Source: Prosthecobacter sp.
GTDB lineage: Bacteria; Verrucomicrobiota; Verrucomicrobiia; Verrucomicrobiales; Verrucomicrobiaceae
Length of the DNA stretch: 64,000 nt
NCBI GenBank assembly: GCA_017853885.1
Contig: JAFMIR010000011.1
Location: 1-64,000, forward strand
Reading direction: 5' to 3'
Part shown: positions 24,266 to 33,503 of the stretch, piece by piece
How positions within the stretch are numbered: the first letter of the stretch is position 1
Layout of the letters: the number at the start of each line of letters is the position of its first letter
Program-made: the position numbers and the translations under genes
The notes under the pieces: model-generated
What the model saw: only the letters and a program-made list of their open reading frames with translations
Databases searched by the model: none
What the model was told of the DNA's origin: nothing

Positions 24266-25078
24266 TTAGAGTTGAACAGTGCCTTGGAAAACGAAATCTG
24301 CTGGGCCAAACAACGTCACATTCGTGTATTCGCTTTTCGCGGACTCTTCGAATCCGACTTTCAATGTATCACCGCCTTTCACAAGAACGCTGATAGGGCT
24401 GGGAGCTCCGGTGAGCTCGTGGTGGATAAGGGCACAGGCCACCATGCCAGTGCCGCAGGCAAGGGTTTCGTCCTCCACGCCACGTTCGTAGGTGCGGATG
24501 GCGATGCTGCCCGGTGCAATGACCTTGGCAAAGTTCGCGTTCGTTCCCTTCGGCTTGAAGGCCTCGTGGTAGCGCAAACCGGCACCCCACTCGCGGACGG
24601 GCACGTTTTGCAGATCGTCAATGAAAACGACCGCGTGTGGGACCCCGGTGTTTACGCTGTGGACCGTCAGAGCAGTGCCGGCGACGGGTAGCGTCTGCGC
24701 CAGCATCAAACTGTGCGGGGCGCTCATGTTGATGCGCACCTGCCCAGCCTCAAATGCAGCGCTGATCATGCCGGCCAGCGTTTCAAAACGAATTTGGGTC
24801 AGCGTGTCACCATGAAGACGATTCACGAAACGGCCAAAGCAACGGGCCCCATTGCCGCACATCTCGGCCTCACCGCCATCGGCATTGTAGTAGCGCATTT
24901 TAAAGTCACCGCCCTCAGTGGCGGGCTCAACGCAAAGCAGGCCATCGGCCCCGATACCGCGATGGCGGTCACACAGCTTCTCGATCTGCTCCTTGGAGAG
25001 AGCCAGCTTGAGATCGCGATTGTCCAGCATGACGAAGTCATTGCCGGCACCGTTCATTTTGGTGAAGTGGAGGATCAT
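24266..25078 (-). CDS. dapF: diaminopimelate epimerase
   Basis: 270 residues. It interconverts LL- and meso-diaminopimelate, feeding lysine and peptidoglycan. Both catalytic cysteines are visible, one in MCGNGARCFGRF and one in LACGTGMVA, with the N-terminal HFTKMNGAGNDFVMLDNRD and GADGLLCVEP blocks. Full family length. The leader before the ATG is C/T-rich. It sits 9 bases after trpA and 22 before dapA, all on the minus strand. Confidence 0.97.
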   Translation of the reverse strand: MILHFTKMNGAGNDFVMLDNRDLKLALSKEQIEKLCDRHRGIGADGLLCVEPATEGGDFKMRYYNADGGEAEMCGNGARCFGRFVNRLHGDTLTQIRFETLAGMISAAFEAGQVRINMSAPHSLMLAQTLPVAGTALTVHSVNTGVPHAVVFIDDLQNVPVREWGAGLRYHEAFKPKGTNANFAKVIAPGSIAIRTYERGVEDETLACGTGMVACALIHHELTGAPSPISVLVKGGDTLKVGFEESAKSEYTNVTLFGPADFVFQGTVQL

Positions 25079-25087
25079 GGAGGGAAA

Positions 25088-25900
25088 TCAAAGGGCGTGC
25101 ACTGCATCGACAAGCGGCTTCACGAAGGCCTCAACCTTCGCGGCGCATTCGGGGAGTTCACCGTTTTGCTCGATGAGCTTCACAATGGCGCTGCCGACAA
25201 CAACGCCATCGGCCTTGCTGGCAATGGTTGCGGCCTGTTCGGGATTCGAAACACCGAAGCCCACACACACAGGCACCGTGGTGGCCGCTTGGATCACGGC
25301 GACCTGCTCGGATATACCGGTGGCGATCTCAGCCTGCGCTCCTGTGACGCCAAGACGGCTTACATAATACACAAATCCCTCGGCGCTTTTGGCAATGCTG
25401 GCGATACGGTTGGCGGGGCTGGTGGGCGCGATGAGCTGGATATGGCGGAGCTCGGGTGCCGGCTTCAGTTCGGCATTTTGCGCAGCTTCATCTGGAGGCA
25501 GGTCGAGAACAAGCACACCATCCGCTCCGGCGGCAGCTGCGTCGATGTGGAAGCGTTCGTAACCGTAGGTGTAGATGGGATTCAGGTAGGTGAAAAGCAC
25601 GAGTGGGATCTGGCTCTTTGTCCGCAAAGTCCGAATCATTTTCAGCACGCCAGAAGTTGTGGCTCCGGCTTTCAAGGCACGGTCGGCAGCCATTTGATTG
25701 ACGACACCATCAGCCAATGGATCGGAGAAGGGCACGCCCAGCTCCACGACATCCACCCCGGCACGTTCCAAGGCCAAAACGATTTCGATTGTAGCATCGA
25801 GCGTGGGGTCGCCCGCGCAGACATAAGCGACGAAGGCCTTCTTCTTCGCGTCACGAAGGGCGGCAAAACGGGCGTCGATGCGGTTAGCTATGGCTGGCAT
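25088..25900 (-). CDS. trpA: tryptophan synthase alpha chain
   Basis: 270 residues. It splits indole-3-glycerol phosphate to indole, which the beta chain joins to serine. The TIM barrel shows AYVCAGDPTLD, the catalytic Glu in VVELGVPFSDPLADG, the Asp in GADGVLVLDLPPDEA, and the phosphate-binding GFGVSNPEQA and ADGVVVGSAIV. No trpB gene is adjacent, although trpB usually precedes trpA; here dapF and dapA follow instead. The start at 25900 (MPAIANRID) is preceded by CCCTGCCCC. Confidence 0.96.
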   Translation of the reverse strand: MPAIANRIDARFAALRDAKKKAFVAYVCAGDPTLDATIEIVLALERAGVDVVELGVPFSDPLADGVVNQMAADRALKAGATTSGVLKMIRTLRTKSQIPLVLFTYLNPIYTYGYERFHIDAAAAGADGVLVLDLPPDEAAQNAELKPAPELRHIQLIAPTSPANRIASIAKSAEGFVYYVSRLGVTGAQAEIATGISEQVAVIQAATTVPVCVGFGVSNPEQAATIASKADGVVVGSAIVKLIEQNGELPECAAKVEAFVKPLVDAVHAL

Positions 25901-26048
25901 GGGGCAGGGTGCTTAGCATGCGATTTCGCCGCTGTCGAATGCCGGAATCATGATCGCGGACGACTGCTGCGGGAGGCTTCTATCCTGCTTTCTGACCCGC
26001 TCCTTGACCCTCAATCGAGCATCGCCATGGTGGTGGCTTTTCCTTCCC

Positions 26049-26759
26049 ATGCCCCACGCCCTGCTGATCAAATTTCCCGGAACGAACTGTGATGCCGAAA
26101 CCGCCCGCGCTCTTGAAGCTGCGGGCTTCACCACGGAGGTGCTCCCTGTGGCTCTGCTAGAGGCTGGCTCCATAGGTAAGGCGCAGATGATTGTCTTTTC
26201 CGGCGGCTTCAGCTACGGAGACTATGTGATGTCCGGCCGTATCGCCCAGCTCATCACGAAATCAAAGCTCGGTGACAAGCTGAAGACCTTTGTGGCTGGC
26301 GGTGGCTATGCGCTCGGCATCTGCAACGGCTTCCAAATTCTTACCCAGCTTGATCTGCTGCCCAAAGGCAGCCTCATCCACAACACCAGTGGTCGCTTCA
26401 TGTGCCAGTGGGCGGGGCTGAAAAAGACCAGCGGTAAAGCCAGCCCCTATCTCACGAAGTTACCGGAGCAGTTCGAGTTGCCCATCGCCCACGCCGAAGG
26501 CCGTCTCGTCACAGAGGGCGATGATGCGGTGAAGTATGTTAAATCCGGCCACGCCGCGCTGCTTTACACGAGCGATGTGAACGGCTCCACTCAGGCCATT
26601 GCTGGCTTGCAGGATGACTCGGGCCGTGTCTTCGGACTCATGCCGCATCCGGAGCGCTTCCTCTTCCGTGCTCAACATTACGATCCGGATTGGAATGGCG
26701 ATGCCAGCCACGGTTGGGGTTATTACATGTTCAAATCCGTCGCGGAAGCGATGGCTTGA
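26049..26759 (+). CDS. purQ: phosphoribosylformylglycinamidine synthase, glutaminase subunit
   Basis: 236 residues. PurQ splits glutamine and passes ammonia to PurL in the fourth step of purine synthesis. The nucleophile Cys is in LGICNGFQIL, the His is in GLMPHPERFLF, and the N terminus is HALLIKFPGTNCDAET. Other family marks are FSGGFSYGDY and SGRFMCQW. Start at ATG 26049, with TTCCTTCCC before it; the frame upstream to 25950 is not needed. Divergent from trpA across about 148 bases. No purL or purS neighbour. Confidence 0.96.
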   Translation: MPHALLIKFPGTNCDAETARALEAAGFTTEVLPVALLEAGSIGKAQMIVFSGGFSYGDYVMSGRIAQLITKSKLGDKLKTFVAGGGYALGICNGFQILTQLDLLPKGSLIHNTSGRFMCQWAGLKKTSGKASPYLTKLPEQFELPIAHAEGRLVTEGDDAVKYVKSGHAALLYTSDVNGSTQAIAGLQDDSGRVFGLMPHPERFLFRAQHYDPDWNGDASHGWGYYMFKSVAEAMA

Positions 26760-26768
26760 GACATGCCG

Positions 26769-27020
26769 CTAGTGGCGCAGTACGATTTCCTTCACGCGGC
26801 GCGGGATCATGGCATTTCGCACTACCTCCGGTGCCACACTACGAAGAAAATCGGTCAAAATGACAGGTGACTCCACGATCATGCGCTCGATTTGGTCACG
26901 CCGGTGTGTCCAACGGGAGTTTCGATGCAGGTAGTCAAGATCTGCCAGGATCTCCTCCACATCGGACTCGGAATAGCCAGCGAGCTGGAAAGCATAAGGA
27001 TCGAGAATCGGAGCACTCAT
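26769..27020 (-). CDS. small hypothetical protein
   Basis: 83 residues from the ATG at 27020 (MSAPILDPYAFQLAGYSESD), or 107 from 27092, which would overlap the start side of the neighbour. It is charged and predicted helical (VEEILADLDYLHRNSRWTH, RDQIERMIVESP). The composition looks coding, but I do not recognise a family and a promoter is not evident. It converges on purQ with 9 bases between the stops and lies downstream of the large PSD1 gene on the same strand. Confidence 0.5.
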   Translation of the reverse strand: MSAPILDPYAFQLAGYSESDVEEILADLDYLHRNSRWTHRRDQIERMIVESPVILTDFLRSVAPEVVRNAMIPRRVKEIVLRH

Positions 27021-27073
27021 GGGTGTCGGAATGGGCTCATTGTGTCGAAAGTTCGCGGGGTGCCAGCATGATG

Positions 27074-29977
27074 TCAACGCTTCACCACGCACTCATCATG
27101 GTTCATAAGTGCTTGAACAAGGACGGCCGCAGCGGCCAGCTCTGGGGAGGGGGATTTGGCCTTGCGCGTGCCCACAGCAAGGAGCTTCTTCATAGCGGTC
27201 GCGTCCTGCGTGAAATGGGCCAACTGTTCCGAGTGGAGTTGTTGGCAGATGGAAAACTCCTTCGCATCCGGCTTGCGGGTCAGGCAATGCAGAAAAGCAC
27301 TGTCGATCAGCTTGGCGATGTCTCCTTTGGATTCTGTGAAGAGTTTTTCCGCGAGCACGCGGGCAGCTTCCACAAATTGCGGTCCATTTAGCAGGATCAG
27401 TGCCTGCAACGGGCTGTCCGTGCGCTCGCGCTTCGCGCTGCACACCGCACGACGCGGCGCATCAAAAGCCAGCATGGCGGGCGGCGGGCTGGTGCGCCGC
27501 CAGGTCGTGTAGAGACTGCGGCGAAAGACGGCATCGCCAGCACTCGGGCCGATCGGTTTAAATGCCTCCGTCATTTCATATGGATTCACCGGCGGACCAC
27601 CAATCTGTGTTTGCAGCAGGCCGGAGATGGCGAGCGCATTGTCCCGGATCATCTCCGCGCTCAGACGATGCCGTGGACCACGCGCCAACCATTGATTATC
27701 CGGATCATCCGCCATCGTCGCGGCATCGGCTATGCTGCGCTGCTGGTAGGTCTGGCTCAACACAATGGTGTGAATAAGCCCTTTCACATCCCAACCGCTT
27801 GCGATGAAGTGCCCGGCGAGAAAATCGAGCAACTCGGGATACAGTGGACGTTCCCCTTGGCTGCCAAAATCCTCTGCTGTCTTCACCAAGCCTCGCCCGA
27901 ACAGACTGGCCCAGATTCGATTCACTGTTACACGAGCGAGCAGTGGATGATTCGGTGCCGTGAGCCACTTTGCGAGACCGAGACGGTTCTTCGGCCATTC
28001 TGGCTTCATCGGCGGCAAGACAGCCGGCGTCACAGGTCCAACCTCCTCGCCGCGTTTGTCGTATTCACCTCGAACAAGCGTGTAGGCCTTCTTTGGCTGC
28101 GGAAGCTCTCGCATGACCATCATTTCCTTTTGCGCTTCAAGCAGCTTCGTAACCTCCGCGCGAGCGGCGGTAAGTTTATCGATCATCAACTCATGTGGCA
28201 GGCTAACATCGCGGCTAAAAACGCGAAAATCATCGATCAGGCCGCCTTTGAAGCCACGATCCCGAAACCGCTCGCCGAGTGAAATCGTGTCGCCACCGCC
28301 GCCGAGGATATTTTTGGTCAGATTGTCACGAATGACATCCACCGCCGCCTGTTGACCATCGATGAAAATCCGCAGCCCCTCCGCCCGACTGGAGCCATCA
28401 TTCGTCACAATGACATGCAGCCACTGCTTCAGCGGGATGGTTTGCTTGGTGCGGATGGAGATTGCATTACCCGGCCAGAAGTGAATGAGGGACCACTTCA
28501 ATTTCCCGCCCTCGATCAACAGTTCGTAACCGCGGCTGGCGGCATCGGTCCAAGCCCGCGAGCGATGAAACACGACCGCGCGATCCTTCATATCGGGCGT
28601 CTGCATCCACAGCGAAACGCTGAATGGTTCATGACGCTGAAAATGGCCCACTTTGGTGTCCACTGAATCATCGCCGGTGAACTGCACCGCACTTCCTTCA
28701 CGGCCTGGTACAAGCTTGTTCTCGCCTTTCAGCGTCGCAGGGTTTTTCGCGTCAAGCTGATTGGCTAGCGTGTTCTTCTCCAGCTTGTCAAAATGGAAGC
28801 GGGCGATCTCCCCATGCTCCAGATCAGGTTTTGAGAGATGCTTCGGTAACTGTTTCTCCAGTTCCGCTACTTTCGCCTTGGCTGTGACCAGCTTTGCCTT
28901 CGTCGGCTCGTCCATCATCATCAGCGTCGGCGTGGGCGGCGAGGGTGTGAAGAACGCATACAGCCCCGCCTCGTCAATGTTTTGGAACATGGAGAACAGC
29001 CCGTAATACTCCTTATGCGCGATGGGATCATATTTGTGGTCGTGACAACGGGCGCACTCGAAGGTGAGACCGAGGAAGGCCGTGCCAAAAGTCTGCACAC
29101 GATCTGCCACATATTCCACGCGATATTCCTCCTCCACACTGCCACCTTCGGCTTCCTGTTGGTGCAGGCGGTTGAACGCCGTCGCGAGAATCTGCTCGTC
29201 CGTGGCCTGCGGCAGCAGGTCGCCAGCGATTTGCCAAGTCACAAATTGGTCGAAGGGCAGGTTCTCGTTCAGTGTCTTCACCACCCAGTCCCGCCATGGC
29301 CATACCTCCCGCTCACGATCCACCTGAAACCCATACGAGTCGGCATAGCGGGAGACATCCAGCCAGTCAGTGGCCCACTTTTCACCAAATGACGAAGAAA
29401 GCAGCAGTTTCGGAATCAGATGGGATACAGGCGTCTGGTCAGACGGATCAGGAGGAAGCCCGATGAGATCAAAATGAAGCCTTCTTTTCAAAGTCGATGC
29501 ATCCACCCTCGGCTGGAGCTTCAACCCACGCGGCTGCAAGCCTGCACTCACGATTTCATCAATGCGCTTTGCCGCATCCTGAACCGCCATTTTGCCCACG
29601 GGCAAAGGAATCGGCACAAAGCTCCAATGTGCCTCATACTCGGCGCCTTCACTGATCCAGCGGCGGAGCGTCTCCGCTTCGGTCTTTGTGAGCTGGCCGA
29701 GTTTGGATTTCGGTGGCGGCATCAGCTCATCGGGATCGCTGGTGAGGATGCGATCGAGAATGAGGCTCTTCTCAGGTTTGCTAGGCACGATGTGTCCGTC
29801 CTTGATCGCTGCGGCACGATCATCCAACCGTAGATCAGCTTCCCGCTTTTTCGAATCTGGTCCGTGGCAATGGAAGCATTTGTCCGACAGGATCGGGCGG
29901 ATGTCGCGGTTGAAACGCAGCTTCTCTACTGCCTGCACGGCAAGCGGGAAAAACAAGAGGGTCAGAGCAAAACGCAT
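27074..29977 (-). CDS. PSCyt1-DUF1549-LamG-PSD1 (DUF1553) secreted protein
   Basis: 967 residues with a signal peptide (MRFALTLLFFPLAVQAVE). Domain order: planctomycete cytochrome c domain (20-110) with heme motif C34-F-H-C37-H38; DUF1549 (about 145-350) with WLDVSRYADSYGF and CARCHDHKYDPI (a second C-x2-CH); a LamG/concanavalin-like insert (about 395-600) with FSVSLWMQT and GGLIDDFRVF; then PSD1/DUF1553 (about 650-930) with RVTVNRIWASLFGRGLVKT. Such proteins are abundant in Planctomycetes and Verrucomicrobia, usually beside DUF1501 proteins or sulfatases, and are thought to serve degradation of complex sugars; the reaction is not established. The LamG insert suggests glycan binding. Confidence 0.93.
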   Translation of the reverse strand: MRFALTLLFFPLAVQAVEKLRFNRDIRPILSDKCFHCHGPDSKKREADLRLDDRAAAIKDGHIVPSKPEKSLILDRILTSDPDELMPPPKSKLGQLTKTEAETLRRWISEGAEYEAHWSFVPIPLPVGKMAVQDAAKRIDEIVSAGLQPRGLKLQPRVDASTLKRRLHFDLIGLPPDPSDQTPVSHLIPKLLLSSSFGEKWATDWLDVSRYADSYGFQVDREREVWPWRDWVVKTLNENLPFDQFVTWQIAGDLLPQATDEQILATAFNRLHQQEAEGGSVEEEYRVEYVADRVQTFGTAFLGLTFECARCHDHKYDPIAHKEYYGLFSMFQNIDEAGLYAFFTPSPPTPTLMMMDEPTKAKLVTAKAKVAELEKQLPKHLSKPDLEHGEIARFHFDKLEKNTLANQLDAKNPATLKGENKLVPGREGSAVQFTGDDSVDTKVGHFQRHEPFSVSLWMQTPDMKDRAVVFHRSRAWTDAASRGYELLIEGGKLKWSLIHFWPGNAISIRTKQTIPLKQWLHVIVTNDGSSRAEGLRIFIDGQQAAVDVIRDNLTKNILGGGGDTISLGERFRDRGFKGGLIDDFRVFSRDVSLPHELMIDKLTAARAEVTKLLEAQKEMMVMRELPQPKKAYTLVRGEYDKRGEEVGPVTPAVLPPMKPEWPKNRLGLAKWLTAPNHPLLARVTVNRIWASLFGRGLVKTAEDFGSQGERPLYPELLDFLAGHFIASGWDVKGLIHTIVLSQTYQQRSIADAATMADDPDNQWLARGPRHRLSAEMIRDNALAISGLLQTQIGGPPVNPYEMTEAFKPIGPSAGDAVFRRSLYTTWRRTSPPPAMLAFDAPRRAVCSAKRERTDSPLQALILLNGPQFVEAARVLAEKLFTESKGDIAKLIDSAFLHCLTRKPDAKEFSICQQLHSEQLAHFTQDATAMKKLLAVGTRKAKSPSPELAAAAVLVQALMNHDECVVKR

Positions 29978-30023
29978 GGGCTGAAACTAAGGCGGGAGAC
30001 TTCCATCTTCCACAACGGTCTTC

Positions 30024-30050
30024 TTCTTGACCTTCTTGATGCCCTTGACC
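30024..30050 (+). repeat. nonamer-period leader
   Basis: Three 9-base units in a row (TTCTTGACC, TTCTTGATG, CCCTTGACC) sharing the core CTTGA, ending 14 bases before the ATG at 30065. Same placement as the heptamer arrays but with period 9. Confidence 0.55.
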
Positions 30051-30064
30051 ACTTCCAAGCTTCC

Positions 30065-32095
30065 ATGAAGCCCAACCTCGCTATACTTGCCTTCTTCATC
30101 ACTTCCGCTGTGCTGGCGGATGGCCCCAAGGACAACCTCGCGGACAATGTGCGGCCCATCCCACCTCCTGGTGTGAAGGTTCCGGATGCGGACAAGACAC
30201 GTCTCATGGAAGGCCTCGCCAAACTCCGTTCGGCGATCGATGAGGCCACCAAGGCTCAGTCGAAGCACCCGCTGCTCGCCGATCTGCTGCCAGACGTGGA
30301 AGTTTACCACAAAGCGGTCGATTGGGCGCTGCGATACAACGAGATCCACAAGCTGGCAGAGGTAAAGGCCGCCGATCAGGCTCTGGCCGAGGGTCTGAAA
30401 CGCGCTGAGGCGCTCAAAGAAGGCAAGGCACCCTGGACGCAGCAAAAAGGTCTCGTCGTCCGTGCCTACCGCTCAAAGATCGACGGTAGCGTGCAGCCCT
30501 ACGGGCTTGTCATTCCCGATTCCTATGTCGGAGCCCCCGTTCGCACCGATATCTGGTGCCATGGCCGCGGTGAGACGCTCAGTGAGCTTGCTTTCGTCGA
30601 TCAACGGGCGAAGCAAGTCGGCAATGTGCAGCCGAAAGACGCCATCGTGCTGCATCCCTACGGTCGTTATTGCTGCGCGAACAAATTCGCTGGTGAGATC
30701 GACGCCTTGGAAGCCCTCGAACACGCCAAGAAATTCTACGCCATCGACGACGATCGCATCGTGATGCGCGGCTTCAGCATGGGAGGCGCTGCCGCTTGGC
30801 AATTTGCGGTGCATTATGCTGACCTATGGTGTGCAGCTAATCCAGGAGCTGGCTTTGCGGAGACGGCGGAGTTTTTAGGTGGTTTTCAAAGTGAGGATGT
30901 GAGCACGGCTTCATGGTATCAAAAAAAGTTGTGGCATTGGTATGATGCCACGGACAACGCGCTCAATCTCCAGATGTGCCCGACGATTGCCTACAGCGGT
31001 GAGATCGACAAACAGAAGCAGGCGGCAGATATCATGGAGCGTGCGCTGCGCGGCGAACAAGCGGATTTGATGCACATCATCGGCCCACAAACCGGGCACA
31101 AAATTCATCCAGACTCGCTCATCGAGATCGAGAAGCGTCTTGCCGATATCTGTGCGCTAGGTCGCGACCGCAATCCTCAGGATGTGCATCTTTCCACCTG
31201 GCAGCTGCGTTACAACCGGATGCACTGGGTGGTTGTCGATGCGTTGCAGGAGCATTGGAATCGTGGCCGTATTCATGCGCGTGTGGTGAGTCCAACCGAA
31301 GTCGCGGTGAAGCTTCAAAACATCACGGCTTTCACTTTCGACATGCCCGCTGGACACTGCAAACTTTGGCCACTCAGCCAAGTGAATGTGAACATCGAAG
31401 GCCAGCGGATCCAAGCTTCACGTCCGCGGTCCGATCGTTCCTGGCGTGCCCATTTCCGCCTCAAGAATGGCGAATGGAAGCAGGCGCTCAGTCCTGAGAT
31501 TGAAGACCAGGGCAAACGGGTAAAAAAGCACGGTCTCTGCGGCCCGATTGACGATGCCTTCATGGACAAATTCGTCTTTGTGAAGCCCACCAAGTCTGCG
31601 TGGAATGCCAAGGTTGATGTGTGGAGCAAGGCAGAGCTCGAACGCGCTGAATTTGAGTGGCGCCGCCAGTTCCGTGGGGATGCGCCGGTAAAGGATGACG
31701 CCGCCATCACCGATGCGGACATCGCTTCAAGCAACCTCGTGCTCTGGGGAGATCCCTGCAGCAACGCCATTCTCGCCAAGATCATCGACAAACTGCCCGT
31801 GCAGTGGTCGCAGACAAAGATCACTGCGAACGGTAAAGACTACGATGCCAGCACGCACGTGCCCGTCTTGATCTTCCCAAACCCGCTGAACCCCGCGAAG
31901 TATATCGTGCTCAACAGCAGTTTCACTTACCGTGAATACGATTACCTGAACAATGCCCGTCAAATCCCCAAACTGCCCGATTGGGCAGTGATTGACCTCA
32001 ATCAGCCGAAGACATCTCAAGCGCCTGGCGGCATCTCAGATGCTGGATTTTTCAATGAAGCTTGGGAGTGGAAGTCCGCGTCGGCGGCGAAGTAA
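30065..32095 (+). CDS. secreted alpha/beta hydrolase, prolyl-oligopeptidase (S9)-like
   Basis: 676 residues from ATG 30065 with a signal peptide (MKPNLAILAFFITSAVLADG). The hydrolase core spans about residues 135-370: the nucleophile Ser is in MRGFSMGGAAAWQFAV, a likely acid in TIAYSGEIDKQ and a His in IGPQTGHKIHP. The oxyanion-side strand is DIWCHGRGETLSEL. The remaining 300 residues form a beta-rich C-terminal part (STWQLRYNRMHWVVVDALQ) typical of large PVC family S9 or esterase proteins. Likely a periplasmic or secreted peptidase or esterase; the substrate is unknown. It is divergent from the PSD1 gene and may serve the same degradative system. Confidence 0.82.
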   Translation: MKPNLAILAFFITSAVLADGPKDNLADNVRPIPPPGVKVPDADKTRLMEGLAKLRSAIDEATKAQSKHPLLADLLPDVEVYHKAVDWALRYNEIHKLAEVKAADQALAEGLKRAEALKEGKAPWTQQKGLVVRAYRSKIDGSVQPYGLVIPDSYVGAPVRTDIWCHGRGETLSELAFVDQRAKQVGNVQPKDAIVLHPYGRYCCANKFAGEIDALEALEHAKKFYAIDDDRIVMRGFSMGGAAAWQFAVHYADLWCAANPGAGFAETAEFLGGFQSEDVSTASWYQKKLWHWYDATDNALNLQMCPTIAYSGEIDKQKQAADIMERALRGEQADLMHIIGPQTGHKIHPDSLIEIEKRLADICALGRDRNPQDVHLSTWQLRYNRMHWVVVDALQEHWNRGRIHARVVSPTEVAVKLQNITAFTFDMPAGHCKLWPLSQVNVNIEGQRIQASRPRSDRSWRAHFRLKNGEWKQALSPEIEDQGKRVKKHGLCGPIDDAFMDKFVFVKPTKSAWNAKVDVWSKAELERAEFEWRRQFRGDAPVKDDAAITDADIASSNLVLWGDPCSNAILAKIIDKLPVQWSQTKITANGKDYDASTHVPVLIFPNPLNPAKYIVLNSSFTYREYDYLNNARQIPKLPDWAVIDLNQPKTSQAPGGISDAGFFNEAWEWKSASAAK

Positions 32096-32146
32096 AGCAA
32101 CGATCGTCATTTGACTGAGACCGCACGGCCCTGCTGTGTGGCCTTT

Positions 32147-33502
32147 TTATGCCAACACGGAGTGGATTACCTCGCCGTAGACATCTGTTAGACGGAAATC
32201 TCGACCTGCATAACGGTAGGTCAACTCCTCGTGGTTGATGCCAAGCAGGTGCAGGATCGTGGCGTGCAGATCGTGGATGCTGGTCGGATTCTCCTGCGCG
32301 GCGAAGCCGAATTCATCGGTGCTGCCGTGCACGGTGCCGCCTTTGATTCCGCCGCCGGCCATCCAGACGCTGAAGCCGTAGTGATTGTGATCTCGGCCGA
32401 GTTTCGACTTCGATCCGCTCATCTCGACGGTCGGCGTGCGGCCGAATTCGCCGCCCCAGAGCACGAGCGTGTCCTCCAGCATGCCGCGCTGCTTTAGATC
32501 GCTCAAAAGGGCCGCGATGGGCTGGTCGATGTCGGCGGAGAGCTTGCGGTGGTTCGTTTCGATGTTGTCGTGGTTGTCCCACGGCTGCCCCGCGCCATGC
32601 CAGAGCTGAACCATGCGCACCCCGCGCTCCAGCAAACGTCGCGCGATGAGCGTTTGTCGGGCGTGAACGCCTTTTCCATACATTTTCCGAATGTGTTCAG
32701 GCTCCTGTGATATATCAAACGCATCCGCAGCCTCCAACTGCATTCGGAAAGCGAGCTCAAAGCTCTGAATGCGCGCCTCCAGCCGCGGATCGCTGCGCTC
32801 GGCCTTGTGCGCGGCATTGATGCGACGCAGCAGCTCGAGCTGACGGAGTTGCACGCTCGTGTCGGCGTGTGGGCTGCGGATGTTTTCGATCAAACGGTCC
32901 ACCGCCTCGTGCTTTGAATCCACGTAGGTGCCCTGAAACGCGCCTGGCAAAAACGCCGCCTGCCAATTCTCCGCGCCTTTGATCGGCATGCCGCCCGGAC
33001 ACATTGCGATGAAGCCCGGCAAGTTCGAGTTCTCGCTGCCAAGGCCATACGTCAGCCACGCACCGAGGCTCGGACGCGGTTGGATCGAGTCGCCGCAGTT
33101 CATGAGCATCAGTGACGGCTCATGGTTCGGCACCTGCGCCTGCATCGAGCGGATGACCGCGATGTCATCGATGTGCGCCGCTGTTTTCGCGAACAACTCG
33201 CTCACCTCGATGCCGCTTTGCCCACGCCGCTCGAATTTGAACGGCGAAGGAAACGCCGCGCCCGTCTTCCGCTCCGTGATGCGATGACTCGGCACCGGTT
33301 TCCCCGCATAACGCGCCAGCGCCGGCTTCGGATCAAACGTATCGACATGCGACGGTCCGCCATTGAGGAAGAAATGAATCACCCGCTTCGCCTTCGGCGC
33401 GTAGTGCGGCTTCGCAGCCTGCAAGTCCGCCAAACCTAGCGCTGCCAAGCCCATGCCCGAGCGGGCAAGGAAGTCTCGGCGGGTGAAAGGCAGGCTGGTC
33501 AT
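32147..33502 (-). CDS. DUF1501 family protein with Tat signal
   Basis: 451 residues. The N terminus MTSLPFTRRDFLARSGMGLA is a twin-arginine signal, so export folded through Tat (TatC is encoded at 8993). The fold belongs to the alkaline-phosphatase/sulfatase-like superfamily: FFLNGGPSHVDTFDPKP near residue 45, HNHYGFSVWMAGGGIKGGT, and EFGRTPTVE are the family marks. The typical partner, a PSD1/DUF1549 protein, ends one base upstream. The enzymatic reaction of DUF1501 is not established; linkage to glycan or sulfate ester degradation is inference from context in PVC bacteria. Confidence 0.95.
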   Translation of the reverse strand: MTSLPFTRRDFLARSGMGLAALGLADLQAAKPHYAPKAKRVIHFFLNGGPSHVDTFDPKPALARYAGKPVPSHRITERKTGAAFPSPFKFERRGQSGIEVSELFAKTAAHIDDIAVIRSMQAQVPNHEPSLMLMNCGDSIQPRPSLGAWLTYGLGSENSNLPGFIAMCPGGMPIKGAENWQAAFLPGAFQGTYVDSKHEAVDRLIENIRSPHADTSVQLRQLELLRRINAAHKAERSDPRLEARIQSFELAFRMQLEAADAFDISQEPEHIRKMYGKGVHARQTLIARRLLERGVRMVQLWHGAGQPWDNHDNIETNHRKLSADIDQPIAALLSDLKQRGMLEDTLVLWGGEFGRTPTVEMSGSKSKLGRDHNHYGFSVWMAGGGIKGGTVHGSTDEFGFAAQENPTSIHDLHATILHLLGINHEELTYRYAGRDFRLTDVYGEVIHSVLA

Positions 33503-33503
33503 A

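Noticed and set aside
32127..32148. GGCC hairpin followed by five T between the hydrolase and DUF1501 genes
   Set aside because: Only a 4-bp stem with a 9-base loop; too weak to call a terminator.
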